This document shows positions 45,753 through 58,420 of a stretch of DNA of 64,000 bases, piece after piece. How positions within the stretch are numbered: the stretch's first letter is position 1; each line of letters starts with the position of its first letter. The notes below the pieces were generated by a model. The model was given only the letters and a program-made list of their open reading frames with translations, searched no databases and had not been told where the DNA came from. Made by a program: the position numbers and the translations under genes. The stretch is from Hesseltinella vesiculosa (Eukaryota; Mucoromycota; Mucoromycetes; Mucorales; Cunninghamellaceae), in contig MCGT01000027.1 in assembly GCA_002104935.1 (NCBI GenBank), positions 62,001 through 126,000 of the forward strand, in the 5' to 3' direction.

Positions 45753-46325
45753 CCTTTTTTTTTTCTCCTACTTAGTATTTTGATTCCCTTTCCTCCATTC
45801 CTTCATGTATTTTTTTTTATATATTTCATGTTGTTGTACCTCGATTATTTATTATTTTATCAACTTGCATTGATTTGCTTTTTCAAAGTAAATTTGTCAG
45901 GGCCGCCCACTTTGGAACGCGCCAGCCGTGATTTGTACCCAAGCGAGAGGGCGGGCTTTCAAGTATTTCAAAGGAAGGCTTTGGATGAGTGGCACCAGAA
46001 CTTGTGGAGCTGACGAAATCAGAAAATAAAGATATGCAGTCTCGCATTCCATGTGGGGGGAGGTTTCCCTCGGCTCTGGAAAATGAAGGTTCTCGAAAAT
46101 GAGTTGGTTGTTTCGGCACGACAAGCTTTGCATTTTTAATGTCATCATTGGTAAAAGAAGTAAGGGAAGGCTTTCGTTTTGAGAGGTGGTGATGAGGGTA
46201 TTGGGGGAGTGAGGGTAAAGTGGAAAAAGGGGAAGGGAGTGAGAGGGAAGGGAAATGAGAGGGAGGGTCCAATGTGGCTCGGTTCAGATACACACGCGTC
46301 ATCATCTTGGTTTCTTTTTCTTGCT

Positions 46326-48330
46326 TCAGCAGTAGGCTTTTCTTTCGATAAGCTCGACCTTACTTTTGTTTGCTGTGTACAGAGCGTTACCAAGATTGAT
46401 TGCCAGGTTGACGAGTTTTTGATCAAGGTCATCGTTCCCAATAATCTTCTGTGGACCATGCTCAACCATTGATGACATTTCGCGCATTAACTTGCCAATA
46501 TTGGATGTGGCGTTTGACATTTGCAGCCCATTAAAATGTATACTTTTGTTGTATGTCTGACTGCTAAACGTAAAAATGGCACCTTTATTCATGGTAAAGA
46601 TAAGAATGAGTTATTTGGGACAAAATGAATTGATATTAAACAAGCAACCTACCGAATCCGTTCGGTGCTTAACCTTGTCAAAAAAAAAAAAAGCAGTAGA
46701 ATAACGTAAAAAAAAAGAAGTTAAAAAAAAAGGAAGAAAAGTAAGGACAGGCGGCGATCAAAAAAGGTGCGGTGAAAAAAAAAGGGTGCAAGGCTCGGGA
46801 TGATGAACCCAAAATTGGCAACTTGAACACTTTTCAAAGTAGCATTGTTGCCATCCTTGATCACTTCAATCGCAATGTCACGGAAGAGCTTCGACGCCTT
46901 TTTTTCCATGGTGAGCCGTTTGTTGTTCGTATCCTGATCGCACAGTGTCCAAATCGTGACGGGTTGCATTTCCATTCGACAGCAAAACATGGATGAGGCA
47001 CGGCATGCTGTAGGTTGACAGTCGGTTAAACTTCGATCTGACTTGCTTCAACTGATACATTGCTGGCATGGTTTGGCTACGGATCGTTTGATCATTTCCC
47101 AGAATGTCCTTTGCTGAGCGGATGGCCTCGTCACAGAGGAAGATTTTTGTTCCTACGCCAGGGATGAAATGTGTCGTGCGAGGGCCAACATTCACAGAAT
47201 TCAAGTCCAGTCGCATGCTACAGGCCACAAGCAAGTGGCATGTCCGAGTACCAATGACTAGTTTTTTGCAATCTGCCGTGTTCAGGGTGATCACTTGGAT
47301 GTGGCCATACGGGCCACGGTTTGCAGGGTATGACGGCGGCTGGTCATCGCTGCGACGTTCAAAGTGAGCATCATCGTGTACATCGCGTCCGTATGGCTCA
47401 ACCGTGTTGATCATCAGTGAAGTTTGTCCGTCAAACAGAATTGCTCCAGAGAACACCTGCGAGGGAAAATGCCGAAGCTGTAGACTGCCATCGCCAATAT
47501 GTCTGACAGCCGGACTTTAGACTTCACCATTCAAAAGCTTGCGGAAGGGTATTGACAAACTCCAACAGTAACGATGGTAATTAGACACCGGCGAGGACAA
47601 TTCCACTACCGCTGTATCCTCTTCCCACCATGGATGATGGACGATCAGTGGTAGAAGCAGGCGCAATGGGCATAGGAGGAGCCACACCGGCATAGAAGCG
47701 TGAGATAACAGCAGCGGCTCCTCCAAGACAACATCTGACGAACCCAAGCAACGCCGTGCATAGCAACACGTTCGCCCTCAATCAGGACGCCTGAGCCTAA
47801 GATTCAAAAAAAAAAAAAAAAAAAAAAAAAAAGATGAGGTCGTGAGCTCCTATACCACAATGGGTTGTGTCAAAAAAAAAACACAATGAAGGCATACCTT
47901 CCCAGTCCAGGCATTCCACGCGACGTTGGTAGGTGTCAGTGTCATTGGTGCGGGGTAAAGGCTTATGCCAGATTCCTCGTTGTGGGTTGTCCCAAAGCAT
48001 CTTGTAGCCCATGGTTGGAAGTCAAACAGAGGAATCATCCTGGTCAGGTGACTGATTATTGTCGTCACCGTGGGAGATTGCCATTGCTCATCCAAAACTT
48101 TGAGCGGTGGATTCTAAATATGCGCGTGTCATTCAAGAGCTTGTCACATTCAGAGCAAGTAATTCCACACTTTCCCTTTGTGATCATGTATCTAGAAAAA
48201 TAATTGAGCATGGGGATTTCGGACATGCACAAACACAGTAAACATTGCTTCGTCAACTTACCTGCTTGACATATACTGTACGCGCTACTTTGGCTTCGCA
48301 GTCTCTGCAGATAGACTGTGCAGCTGTCAT
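46326..48330 (-). pseudogene. Degenerate or unresolved coding region
   Basis: Protein-like frames on the minus strand that I cannot join. They are: an ATG at 48330 opening MTAAQSICRDCEAKVAR up to a good donor at 48261; CGITCSECDKLLNDTR after an acceptor near 48190; YKMLWDNPQRGIWHKPLPRT near 47960; a 192-codon frame at 46878-47456; an overlapping one at 46721-46990 in another frame; and an 88-codon frame at 46326-46592. Cys pairs (CRDC, CSEC) suggest a zinc-binding N-terminus. The repeated frame changes point to a decayed gene, or to a multi-exon gene with junctions I misread. No family recognised. Confidence 0.35.
47802..47832. repeat. Poly-A run (~26)
   Basis: On the minus strand this is a long T tract just before an acceptor-like ttgaatcttag, inside the degenerate region. 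Confidence 0.85.
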
Positions 48331-48668
48331 GATGGGTTTGTTGCTGAGGCTTGAATGAAGTGTTGATACAGTATCATGGCTCTTTATATTCCCTCACTCA
48401 GCTACGTCACTGCCAAATAAAATGATAAAAAAAGGAAAGAGTTGCAGTGTATTCCCACTGTGTTCACATTTTGATAAATCACCCCCAACGTTTTTTTTTG
48501 TACGTCATTATACTAAAATTAACATGGATCTCGAGCGCTGTACGCCTTTGGCTCATAGGCAATGGCTAGGGTTAAAATAGATGATGAGAGCTAATTTTTT
48601 CTTTGTGGACGAGGAAGGAAAGTGAAAAGGGTGAAAATTATGCTGGTACATTTTTTTTAAATGCAAGT
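48331..48668. other. Intergenic, no supported gene
   Basis: A/T-rich spacer between the unresolved region and the convergently placed F-box gene end. Confidence 0.5.
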
Positions 48669-49487
48669 TTAAGCATGAGAACGATAGACAATGGTATTTG
48701 TGGGATGGGAGTCTTGGTGAGAGGGAATGAAGGCGTTAGGCTGGAAATGGGTGCCATCAGCAGAGGTCGGGCAAAGAGCCACACTGATCAAGGCAGGGCA
48801 AATGTCGAATAAGTGTCGGATGTGGTGAAGTGACCAGGTCCTCCTGGTACCCAGGCTCAGACGCTGGAGCTGGGGAGGAGGTAAAAAGGCGGAGCGTGGC
48901 TCGGTTTTCTTTTTCGCGGTCAGTTCCATTAGTAGGGTGGCGGCATGGATGTGGATCTGGCAGCCGATGGTCAGGTCTTGGAGAGGGCAGCTGAGTAGTA
49001 ATTGGGCAAGGGTGGTGGCGTCCATGGCGGTGTAGTTGGGCTGGTCCTTGGCGCCGACGAGTTGCAGCCGCTGCAATTTGAGTCTTGGATGCAGCTGTTT
49101 GAAGGCATGGTTTGAGAGGGTCGTCCAGCCGCAGAGGGTCAGTGACTGGAGCTCGTGGCAGTGGGTCAGAATAAAGCGCACAATGTCATCCCGCACGCCG
49201 CACACTTTGATGGACCGGATCACCTGGCAGTGAGGTCGTAGGATGAAATCGAGTTCTCGCAGAGTCCATAAATCCAGACGTCGACTAGCCATGGAGGTCG
49301 AGGATGCCAGCGGATCTTCTTCATGGCAAGACGGCCGGGCCAGTATCACATGGCGCCAATACATGGGATGGTCAGCAAACAGTCGCATCTTCCTGCTAAC
49401 AAAACGAAGGTGGGCAAGGCTGCTGGCGGGAATAGAGGAAAACACTTGCCAGAGTGTCTCTGAAGGAAGCTGTGAAAGGCGATCCAT
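48669..49487 (-). CDS. F-box/LRR-type protein
   Basis: Single exon, 272 residues. The N-terminus is an F-box (LSQLPSETLWQVFSSIPASS, then LRFVSRKMRLFA). LRR-like strands follow (LQSLTLCGWTTLS, LQRLQLVGAKD, LQDLTIGCQI, LQRLSLGTRRTW). It would be a substrate adaptor of an SCF ligase. It is shorter than, and not closely similar to, the F-box protein at 27680-29647. Confidence 0.82.
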   Translation of the reverse strand: MDRLSQLPSETLWQVFSSIPASSLAHLRFVSRKMRLFADHPMYWRHVILARPSCHEEDPLASSTSMASRRLDLWTLRELDFILRPHCQVIRSIKVCGVRDDIVRFILTHCHELQSLTLCGWTTLSNHAFKQLHPRLKLQRLQLVGAKDQPNYTAMDATTLAQLLLSCPLQDLTIGCQIHIHAATLLMELTAKKKTEPRSAFLPPPQLQRLSLGTRRTWSLHHIRHLFDICPALISVALCPTSADGTHFQPNAFIPSHQDSHPTNTIVYRSHA

Positions 49488-50140
49488 CTATGGCCGTCTA
49501 GGAGAGATGTGACCAAAAAAAAAAAAAAAATACGTTGAAAGTGGAAAAAAAAAGAAACGAGAAAAAGAGAATCGTCCGTATTTATTTCACTCCTTTTTTT
49601 CCCATCTCGGCCTAGTCCGCGAAATGCTTTCTATGCGTTCATGCGTCATGTCACCCAACACTAAATAATTGGACCGTAACCAATAATCATCAATAAGCAC
49701 AAAAGAGAGCCTTGGCAATAGGCCTCCTTTTTTTTGTGCTTTTTGCTGATTTGTCTCGTTGATATTTGTGGGGAAAGCAAAAGCACTGATTTGGATCATG
49801 TGTCACAAATGCGTGCAAATCCGATTGTTTTTCTAGGAAAAAAAAAAAAAAAAGAGGTCAGAGGGGATATTGTGGATACCGAGAACAGAGTACACACGGC
49901 TCACTAGTCGGGATCATGATCCTACTTTTTCTTGCATGAATTTATTGTCTGCCAGTTTTGCATGGACGGTCAACACCAAACCGGCCTCGGACCAAAAGCG
50001 GAAGGAGGTCACATTTGTCAGCCTTGACATAGCCTGACAAAAAAAACCGCTTGAAGCGGAGGGGCGGCCTTTTTTTTTTTTGTTTGTTTCCCTTGACAAC
50101 CTTTTTTTTTTCTCACCTTACTCCTTGTCGTCTTTCAATC
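49488..50140. other. Divergent promoter region of F-box and riboflavin synthase genes
   Basis: About 650 bp with several A or T runs (49515, 49840, 50073). Short open frames show no recognisable content. Confidence 0.5.
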
Positions 50141-50948
50141 ATGTTTACTGGTCTTGTTGAATGCATGGGCACAGTCAGTGCCGTCAGTGAAATGGATCAA
50201 TCCCAAAGCGGTGGCAATGGATGGACTATCACCATTAGCGAAGCAGGCGCCATCCTAGGCGATTGTCATCTCGGCGACAGTATTGCCATCAATGGTAAGG
50301 AAGGAGCCTAGAACCCAAGTCCAATGACTCATTCGTGTGTTCCATTCCTTTAGGCACATGTCTGACAGTGACTGAATTTGACAGCGACAGCTTCAAAGTA
50401 GGCGTGGCTCCTGAAAGTTTACGACGCACAAACTTGGGTATGTAGACGAAAGCTGACAACGTCCCTCCACTTTCTTACCCCCATCGTATTTCAATGGCAT
50501 GTTCGTAGGCCAGCTAAAGGTTGGTAGCAAGGTGAATTTGGAACGAGCCATGGATGCCCAGAAGCGATTTGGTGGTCATATGGTGCAAGGCCACGTGGAT
50601 ACAACGGTCAGTATTATCAAGATCGAACCTGAAGCAAACTCGATCTGGTTCCATTTCCAAGTGGATGAGGATGCCAAGGATATCATGCGCTTCATTATTC
50701 CAAAGGGGTTCATTGCTTTGGATGGGACCTCGCTGACGGTGTGTGATGTGGACGACAATACCCGCAGTTTCTCCATCATGATGATCGCCCATACCCAAAA
50801 CCACGTGATTATGCCCCTCAAGCAAGTCGGTGACCGAGTCAATGTGGAGGCCGACATGTTGGCCAAGTATGCCCTCAAAAGCTTGGAAGGCGCGCTCAAG
50901 GACAACCAAGGATTGGACGCTTTGGTGCAACGAGCTCTCAACAAATAG
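50141..50948 (+). CDS. RIB5: Riboflavin synthase, alpha chain
   Basis: Three exons (50141-50294, 50354-50437, 50509-50948) give 225 residues, the usual length. The start MFTGLVE is diagnostic. Two lumazine-binding repeats are seen: N-half with GDSIAINGTCLTV and SLRRTNLG, C-half with GHMVQGHVDTT and FIALDGTSLTV, then NVEADMLAKY. The enzyme dismutates two 6,7-dimethyl-8-ribityllumazine molecules to riboflavin in the final biosynthesis step. No other riboflavin gene is nearby, as is usual in fungi. Confidence 0.96.
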
Positions 50949-51039
50949 TTGTGCTTTGTAACAATAATATAAAAAGTGGTTTATTTATGATGAAGAGGGA
51001 ATGAAAAAAGAAAGAAGGAGTGAGGGGATATCGTTTTTT

Positions 51040-51711
51040 TTAAATGGTGTGGTCCGTGCTGTTTTCCTCAGGTTTGTCGTCGTCTAAAGAGTAGGTGTTG
51101 GTGTACAGATCCGGGAATGATTTTGCAAATTCAGCCGAGAGTAGAGATCGGAAATCCTACAGATTCACCTTTGGTAAGCTCTCCTATGAACAAGGGGGGA
51201 AAAGGAAAGGCGGTTCTTACGTCAACAGCCTGGATTTTGCCGTTTGTAAACTGGTTTTCGCTTGCTGCTCGACTGAGAAAGGCTTGGGTAAACAGTTCTG
51301 GATTTTTGCCATTCTCGACAAAGCTAAGCAAAAAAAATGTAAGGACCGGTACAATGGTCTGTCATGGTCTGGACAGAAGTGCGAGGCAGGCTTACTTGAT
51401 CACTTCCTCAGGGACAAATTCGGTAAGCTGATCTTTTAGATCATCCATTGATTTAAAGTGACCCAAGATGGTGTTCCTTTGCATCACAATACCAAGTTAG
51501 CCAATGCATCCCGCGTATAAAAGAGAACTTACACTTTGTTCCTAATATGTTCGTTTGCCTCAGGCTGGAAATCGTAGACCATCACGCTCAGTTCAAATAA
51601 CACTTGCAGCAGGTCATTGAGTTGATCTTCAATTTGTTGTCTTGAAGTGCTATCCTGGGTATTTGAATTGGGTGAATCGGCATCTATTGACTGTGCATCG
51701 TATTGTGGCAT
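51040..51711 (-). CDS. MED10: Mediator complex subunit 10 (Nut2)
   Basis: Four exons (51533-51711, 51396-51476, 51221-51323, 51040-51156) give 159 residues. After an N-terminal Ser/Asp-rich stretch, the Med10 pattern is QQIEDQLNDLLQVLFELSVM, then a helix with HIRNKVNTILGHF, and FVENGKNPELFTQAFLSRA followed by QFTNGKIQAVDDFRSLL. Med10 sits in the Mediator middle module and contacts Med14/Med7 for activated transcription. An in-frame ATG upstream (51744) would add a hydrophobic stretch and is unlikely. The gene is convergent with riboflavin synthase. Confidence 0.9.
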
Positions 51712-51828
51712 GACGAGTGGTGGAAAAAGAAGAAAAAGAAACAAAAAACTGGCAAATTTATTTATTTTTTTTTAAGGCAGACACCGCTGTTGTTTTCTTT
51801 CCTTTTGTTCTCTCATCAATAACTTATC

Positions 51829-53475
51829 ATGGACGATCAATTGTGGGATCAATTAAAGGTAAACTAGCTCATAGAGAGTATATCATTGCATGTACTGATC
51901 TGATTATGATGAAATAGAACGATATTCAAGAAAAATGTGTTGCCTATGAGTACATTGATCAAAACGGTACGTCTTGCCGCCAATGGCCATCGATCTCTCA
52001 TACTTATTTCCTCCACTGTGTTTTTAGATGACACCTTGAGTTTATTTATTATCAATCTGATCAAATTCGGCACATCTGCGCAAGATGTCAGCAATGAGCT
52101 TGCAAGTAGTACGTTTAAACATCGCTATTAACACGGCTTTTACTCATCGCTGTTCTCCATTTTCCCCATTCCCCATAAACAGTGATCGGCGATGATTATG
52201 GTAAGCAAAGAGATGTCTTGTCGTCCATAGCTCACATTCAATGCATGTCTATTTTCAGATCAAAACTTGACTTCTTGGATTTTTGGTCGCATGGACGAAT
52301 TGCAGCAGCCGGCCGCCCCAGTGACGAACATGACCACGCATGCTGTACCTGATCAGGTAGAACCAGCTCAACAACCTTCTCAAAGCGAGCTACCACAACA
52401 ATACCAATCGTCTCAGCCAGAGCCGGTAAGACGCAGCGCTCCTGACCGCCGTAATCGCATGTTCGCTCAAGCCCTGGGAAGTATGGGCCAAGGCCTTTCC
52501 CGCGCACCCTATTCACCTAGACGCCCCTCCCGCTCTCGATCGAGATCTCCCCATAGAGACCGTGGTGAAAGCCATCACAGTCATCACCACCACCGGCATT
52601 CCCACTCTCCATCTCGGCCTCAACGCGAATCATTCGACGAAAGCCCTGGTCGGCCCTCTGTATTTTCTCGCCTGGCTGATACACAGCCTAACAGCGACTC
52701 TGTCTTTGATCGTCTTGGTATTCAAAAGCCTGAAGCCCCCGTGCAACCGGTGGCCACGCAACGATGCAAATACTGGCCTACCTGCAGCCATGGTGATGAT
52801 TGCACTTACATCCATCCCTCCTCATTGTGCCCGTAAGCTGCGAATCAAAAAAAAAAAAAAAAAAAGACCGTGCTGACCTTCCTCGACCTAGTGATTTCCC
52901 TAATTGCCCCAATAAGACCGAGGAATGCCTGTATATCCATCCAGCCATCCGACCAAATCACCGTGCTTCTCAACCTACGACCAGTAACCCCAATGTGACT
53001 GAACGCGCAACACCCTGTCGCTACTTCCCCAACTGCAATAATGACCTCTGTCCCTTCTTCCACCCCCCTGTCACTCCCAGCTTTGAAAATGAAATGCCCA
53101 CCAATCCTGGCCCAAAACGGTTGCCGATTCCTTGCAACTACGGTGATAAATGTTTACGGCCTGGCTGTCACTTTTTGCATCCCAAGGACAATGATAATCC
53201 TGCGGAAGTCGTGGTAAGAGTAAAAAAAGAGAGAAATCCCTTTACCTCATATTCATATGGCGTCATAGTGTAAATTTGATGGTGCCTGCTCTCGGCCCAA
53301 TTGCTTCTTCAAGCATGTAGTGCAGAAGAAAGGCTTGCCTACGACTTTCAAGCGTACTCTTGTACTGAATCAACAAGCTCCTCCCAAGAAAACTGATCGC
53401 CAATTTGCTGTGGCAGATGATTCTCAAGTAGAGAAAATCATTGTGGGCAAGTCGGCTGATCTAATTCAAAATTAA
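51829..53475 (+). CDS. Nab2/ZC3H14-like nuclear poly(A)-binding protein
   Basis: Seven exons (51829-51858, 51918-51966, 52028-52108, 52183-52200, 52259-52832, 52892-53213, 53269-53475) give 426 residues; exon 4 is only 18 bp. The N-terminal about 85 residues match the PWI-like fold of Nab2/ZC3H14 (IINLIKFGTSAQDVSNEL, SWIFGRM). Then come a Gln/Pro region, an RS/His-rich linker, and five tandem CCCH fingers of the Nab2 kind (CX5CX4-6CX3H), for example CNYGDKCLRPGCHFLH. Nab2 fingers bind poly(A), limit tail length and support mRNA export. The start is divergent from Med10, 117 bp away. Confidence 0.92.
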
Positions 53476-53930
53476 TTAAGCATAAAAAAAAAACAATAGC
53501 CTTCTTTTTATTTTTCCACGGTGTCCCACTTTGTTTCTAGGGTTACTTCCCAATCCTCAGGGAACGTTTTGTGTTGTTTCATGGTGAGCAAAAAAAAGAA
53601 ACGCGCCGTGCATGGGTCTCTGATTTTGATCGGCTCCGCCAGATGGCACGAGATTGACAGCAAAAGAACGTGTTTGGCCAAAAAGGCTGTGACAGTGGTT
53701 TTTTACATTATGAAGTTGGAGGGGCTATGTTTCAGAGCAATACCAGAAGTTTCAAAAAAGGTCCAAGAAGTGGCAAGACGCTGCTTGGTTTTTAACGATG
53801 CCAGACGGGGCCAATGACGGCCAGCGCCGCTGCCCAAATTTTTCTCTCCCCCTTTTTTTTTCTTTCTCTGCAAGCCTTTCTTTTTTATTATTTTTTCTCA
53901 TTGATCATTGATATATCATAACCTCATCTG
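53476..53930. other. Intergenic, no supported gene
   Basis: About 455 bp. The last 90 bp before the kinase start are T-rich. An open frame at 53521-53817 has no recognisable content. Confidence 0.5.
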
Positions 53931-55438
<1,508 letters not shown>

Positions 55439-56370
55439 ATATAGATTTCTCCTTTTTTTTACCGAGCCGATTACAGTAAACGATACCACCCTCCTCCTGC
55501 TGCCATGAATCTTTTTGGTACTTTTTGGGCGTGCCTGAAAAAGTCAAACTCAGTTTTCCCACGTGCTTGCTCTTTTTTTCATGCAGCCGAGGGATGTCCT
55601 TTTTTTTTTTTTCTTTTCATCACTGTCAGCCTTCTTTTAACTTAGCTTGTGATTCGTGGACCTGCCACATATTAACCAAAGCAAGGAAAAAATGATTGTA
55701 GAGTTGGATGGTTCCAAGGCATTGATAGAGGTGAAAAAAGAGCGATAAGCACCGTGCAAATCGTCATCATTGTCGCCTTTTTCTAAAATTTCCTTTTTGT
55801 CGTGCTTCTTCTTCTTGCCTCGTTCTCATTGGTGGATTAGTAAAAGAGCTCCGAGGGTGACATCGATGGCTCTGAGAACGGCCGTTGCAATGGAAAGTAA
55901 AGCATAGTATCTTGCGGGGAGATCCCCGACGGCCGATAAAGAAAAACGGCTCACGTGGCTTTTTTTTTTTTTGTGAACTATCCCCATTCGTAAAAGGTCA
56001 TACAATGTAAAAAAAAAAAATAGTATAAAAAAAGTTCGTGGGGAGTTCCCCGGAGAGATCCTACCAATGCCCGCATATCCGTCGATCCGGCACAGCTTCT
56101 AGATCGTTTTTTTTTTTTTTTTTTTTTTTTTTTTGCATGGTTCTCATCATGCTGTGATGGCGATTTTATTGGATAGCTGGTTTGTATCTAAATGATGAGC
56201 AAATCCCGGGACATCGACGCTTAGATGCTGAATGACGATTTCATTTCTTGTGCTCAAAACATCCACTTTCCGATCTCGGCGAGGATAAAAGCGGTGTTCG
56301 TTTTGGGACTCCTTTTCTTCCTTTTTTTGTTTTTTATTTTTTAATTTTTTTTTCTATTTCAACTGGAAAG
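55439..56370. other. Intergenic, no supported gene
   Basis: About 930 bp with a poly-T run (about 26) at 56107-56133 and further A/T tracts. No gene or RNA recognised. Confidence 0.5.
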
Positions 56371-58201
56371 ATGGCAGATACTCAAACAGCTTCTTTACGA
56401 CCTTTTGTGGTTTTGTGTGCCTGTGTGGCCTCGCTCGGAGCCTTGAACAATGGCATAAATACCAGTGCTCTCAATATCCCTGCCGACCAGATCAGAAACT
56501 GTCCCGCAGTAGCCCCTGGCGTTGTTACTTTTTATCCCAACTCCGGCCTGCCAGAATGCATCCCCATGAGCTCCTGGATATGGTAAAGAGCCTCTGTATG
56601 CAAGATGGCGTATAACAAGGAAAAAAAAAAGAGACCTTGTCACCAACGACACCATTCACATTGTAGGGGAGTGGCTAGTGGCGCCTATGCGTTGGGCGGG
56701 CTTGTGGGTGCTGTTGTGTCGGCACCAATCTCCAAACGATTCGGTCGAAGAGATAGCATGATACTGATGAATGTGACCTTCTTTATCGGCGCTGTCCTCC
56801 TGGCCACCTCAACAGCAAGCGCTCAATTTGCCTTTGGCCGTGTGTTTGTGGGCATCGGTGCCGGCTTTATGACTGCGACAGCACCGCCATACATTGCTGA
56901 AATCGCCCCTCCCAACTTCCGCGGCGCGCTGTGCACCTGTTTCCAGCTACTGATCACCGTAGGCATCCTGCTTATCCAGTGCATCGGTCTGGGCCTGAGG
57001 TCATCCTGGGGCTGGCGCGTGATCTGCGTCATCACGGTCGGACCAGCCATCCTCCAAATGGCCTGTCTGCCATTGCTACCTCGGTCCCCACGCTGGCTGC
57101 TGTCCCAAAATCGGGTGCATGAGGCTCGAGCCGAGTTGCTGCGCCTGCGCAACGGCGACATTGACAATGAATTCAACGACATGCTCTCACACTTCACCCA
57201 CGGCGCCACCCGAGGAGCCGCTTCTGACAATGAAAAAGGCGACCTGGACTCATTCACGGGTCTGGACGCGCTAGCTGAAGCGACCTCCCAAGACCAAACC
57301 TTGTCCATCCGCCAAATAATGTCCATTCCTGTCCTGGCTAAACTTAGCATCAAGATAATGATTGTGCACATGGCCTGCCAGCTCACGGGTATCAATGCCA
57401 TGTAAGAACAATAGAGCAGGTGGCGTTTCTGAGAAAAAGAAGTTCATTCCTTTTTTTAACCACCCCCCAGCATGTATTACTCGACAAGCATATTCCAAGG
57501 CTCATTCGGAGACCAGGCAGTGTATGTGGCCATTGGCGTATCAGTCCTGAATGTGGTGATGACGGTGATTGCGCTGGGTCTGATCGATCGCCTGGGTCGT
57601 AAGAAGCTGCTGCTGATTTCGTCCTCCTGCATGTGCGTGTTCAGCGTGCTGATCACCATCGGTCTCCGCTATGACGTTGCACCGTTGCAAGTCGTGTGTG
57701 TCATGCTTTTCGTAGCCTCCTTTGCCGTTGGTCTTGGTGCCATTCCTTTTGCCCTCACTTCCGAGGTAACCTCTAACCAACCGCCAAGGAAGACGTCGCT
57801 GACCTTTTTTTTTTTTTTTCCTTCGTCAGGTCTATCCCACGTATGCTGTGTCGGCCGCCAGCTCTATGGCTCTGACCACCAACTGGGTAAGAAAGAAAGA
57901 AATGATTTTTCTCCATGGCCTCTGACGTTATCTGTAGCTGTGCAACTTTATCATTGGCCTGATCTTCCCCACCTTGCAATCGGCGTGTGGTGCCTATGTG
58001 TTTTTGATTTTTGCCTGCCTCACCTTGGCCGTGTTCTTCTTCGTCTTGGTTTTTATCCCTGAAACAAGGATGAAGACCATCGAAGAAATTGGCGTAAGCG
58101 ACAAAAGACCTAAGCGGTATTTCCTCTAACACGTTTGTTTTTTATCCTAGCGCATGGTCGGCTGGGCAGACATCCATCCTGCAACGGCCCTCCGCCATTA
58201 A
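56371..58201 (+). CDS. MFS sugar (hexose) transporter
   Basis: Six exons (56371-56582, 56667-57401, 57471-57765, 57830-57886, 57938-58093, 58151-58201) give 501 residues with twelve predicted helices. Sugar-porter motifs: KRFGRRDSM (between TM2 and TM3), GRVFVGIGAGFM, PRSPRWLL after TM6, QLTGINAIMYYS (TM7, sugar-binding), DRLGRKKLL between TM8 and TM9, and PETRMKTIEEI after TM12. These match GLUT/HXT-type facilitators. Substrate not decidable by eye; glucose or another hexose is likely. Confidence 0.93.
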
Positions 58202-58420
58202 AACAACCCCTACCCAAAGCCTGTATCATTATTTTCTATGCTCACCGTCAGCCTGTTGTTTTCTTCATTTAATTAACATTGCATCAAAGGTTTATTGGAT
58301 TGGATGAAAATATAAAAAACATGAGTTGTATGGAATTGGCCGTCAAGTAGGGTAGCAGGGAATGAGACGATCGACCGGGGAGAGGGACAAAAATGGGCAA
58401 TACAATTTTTTTTTCAGTGC

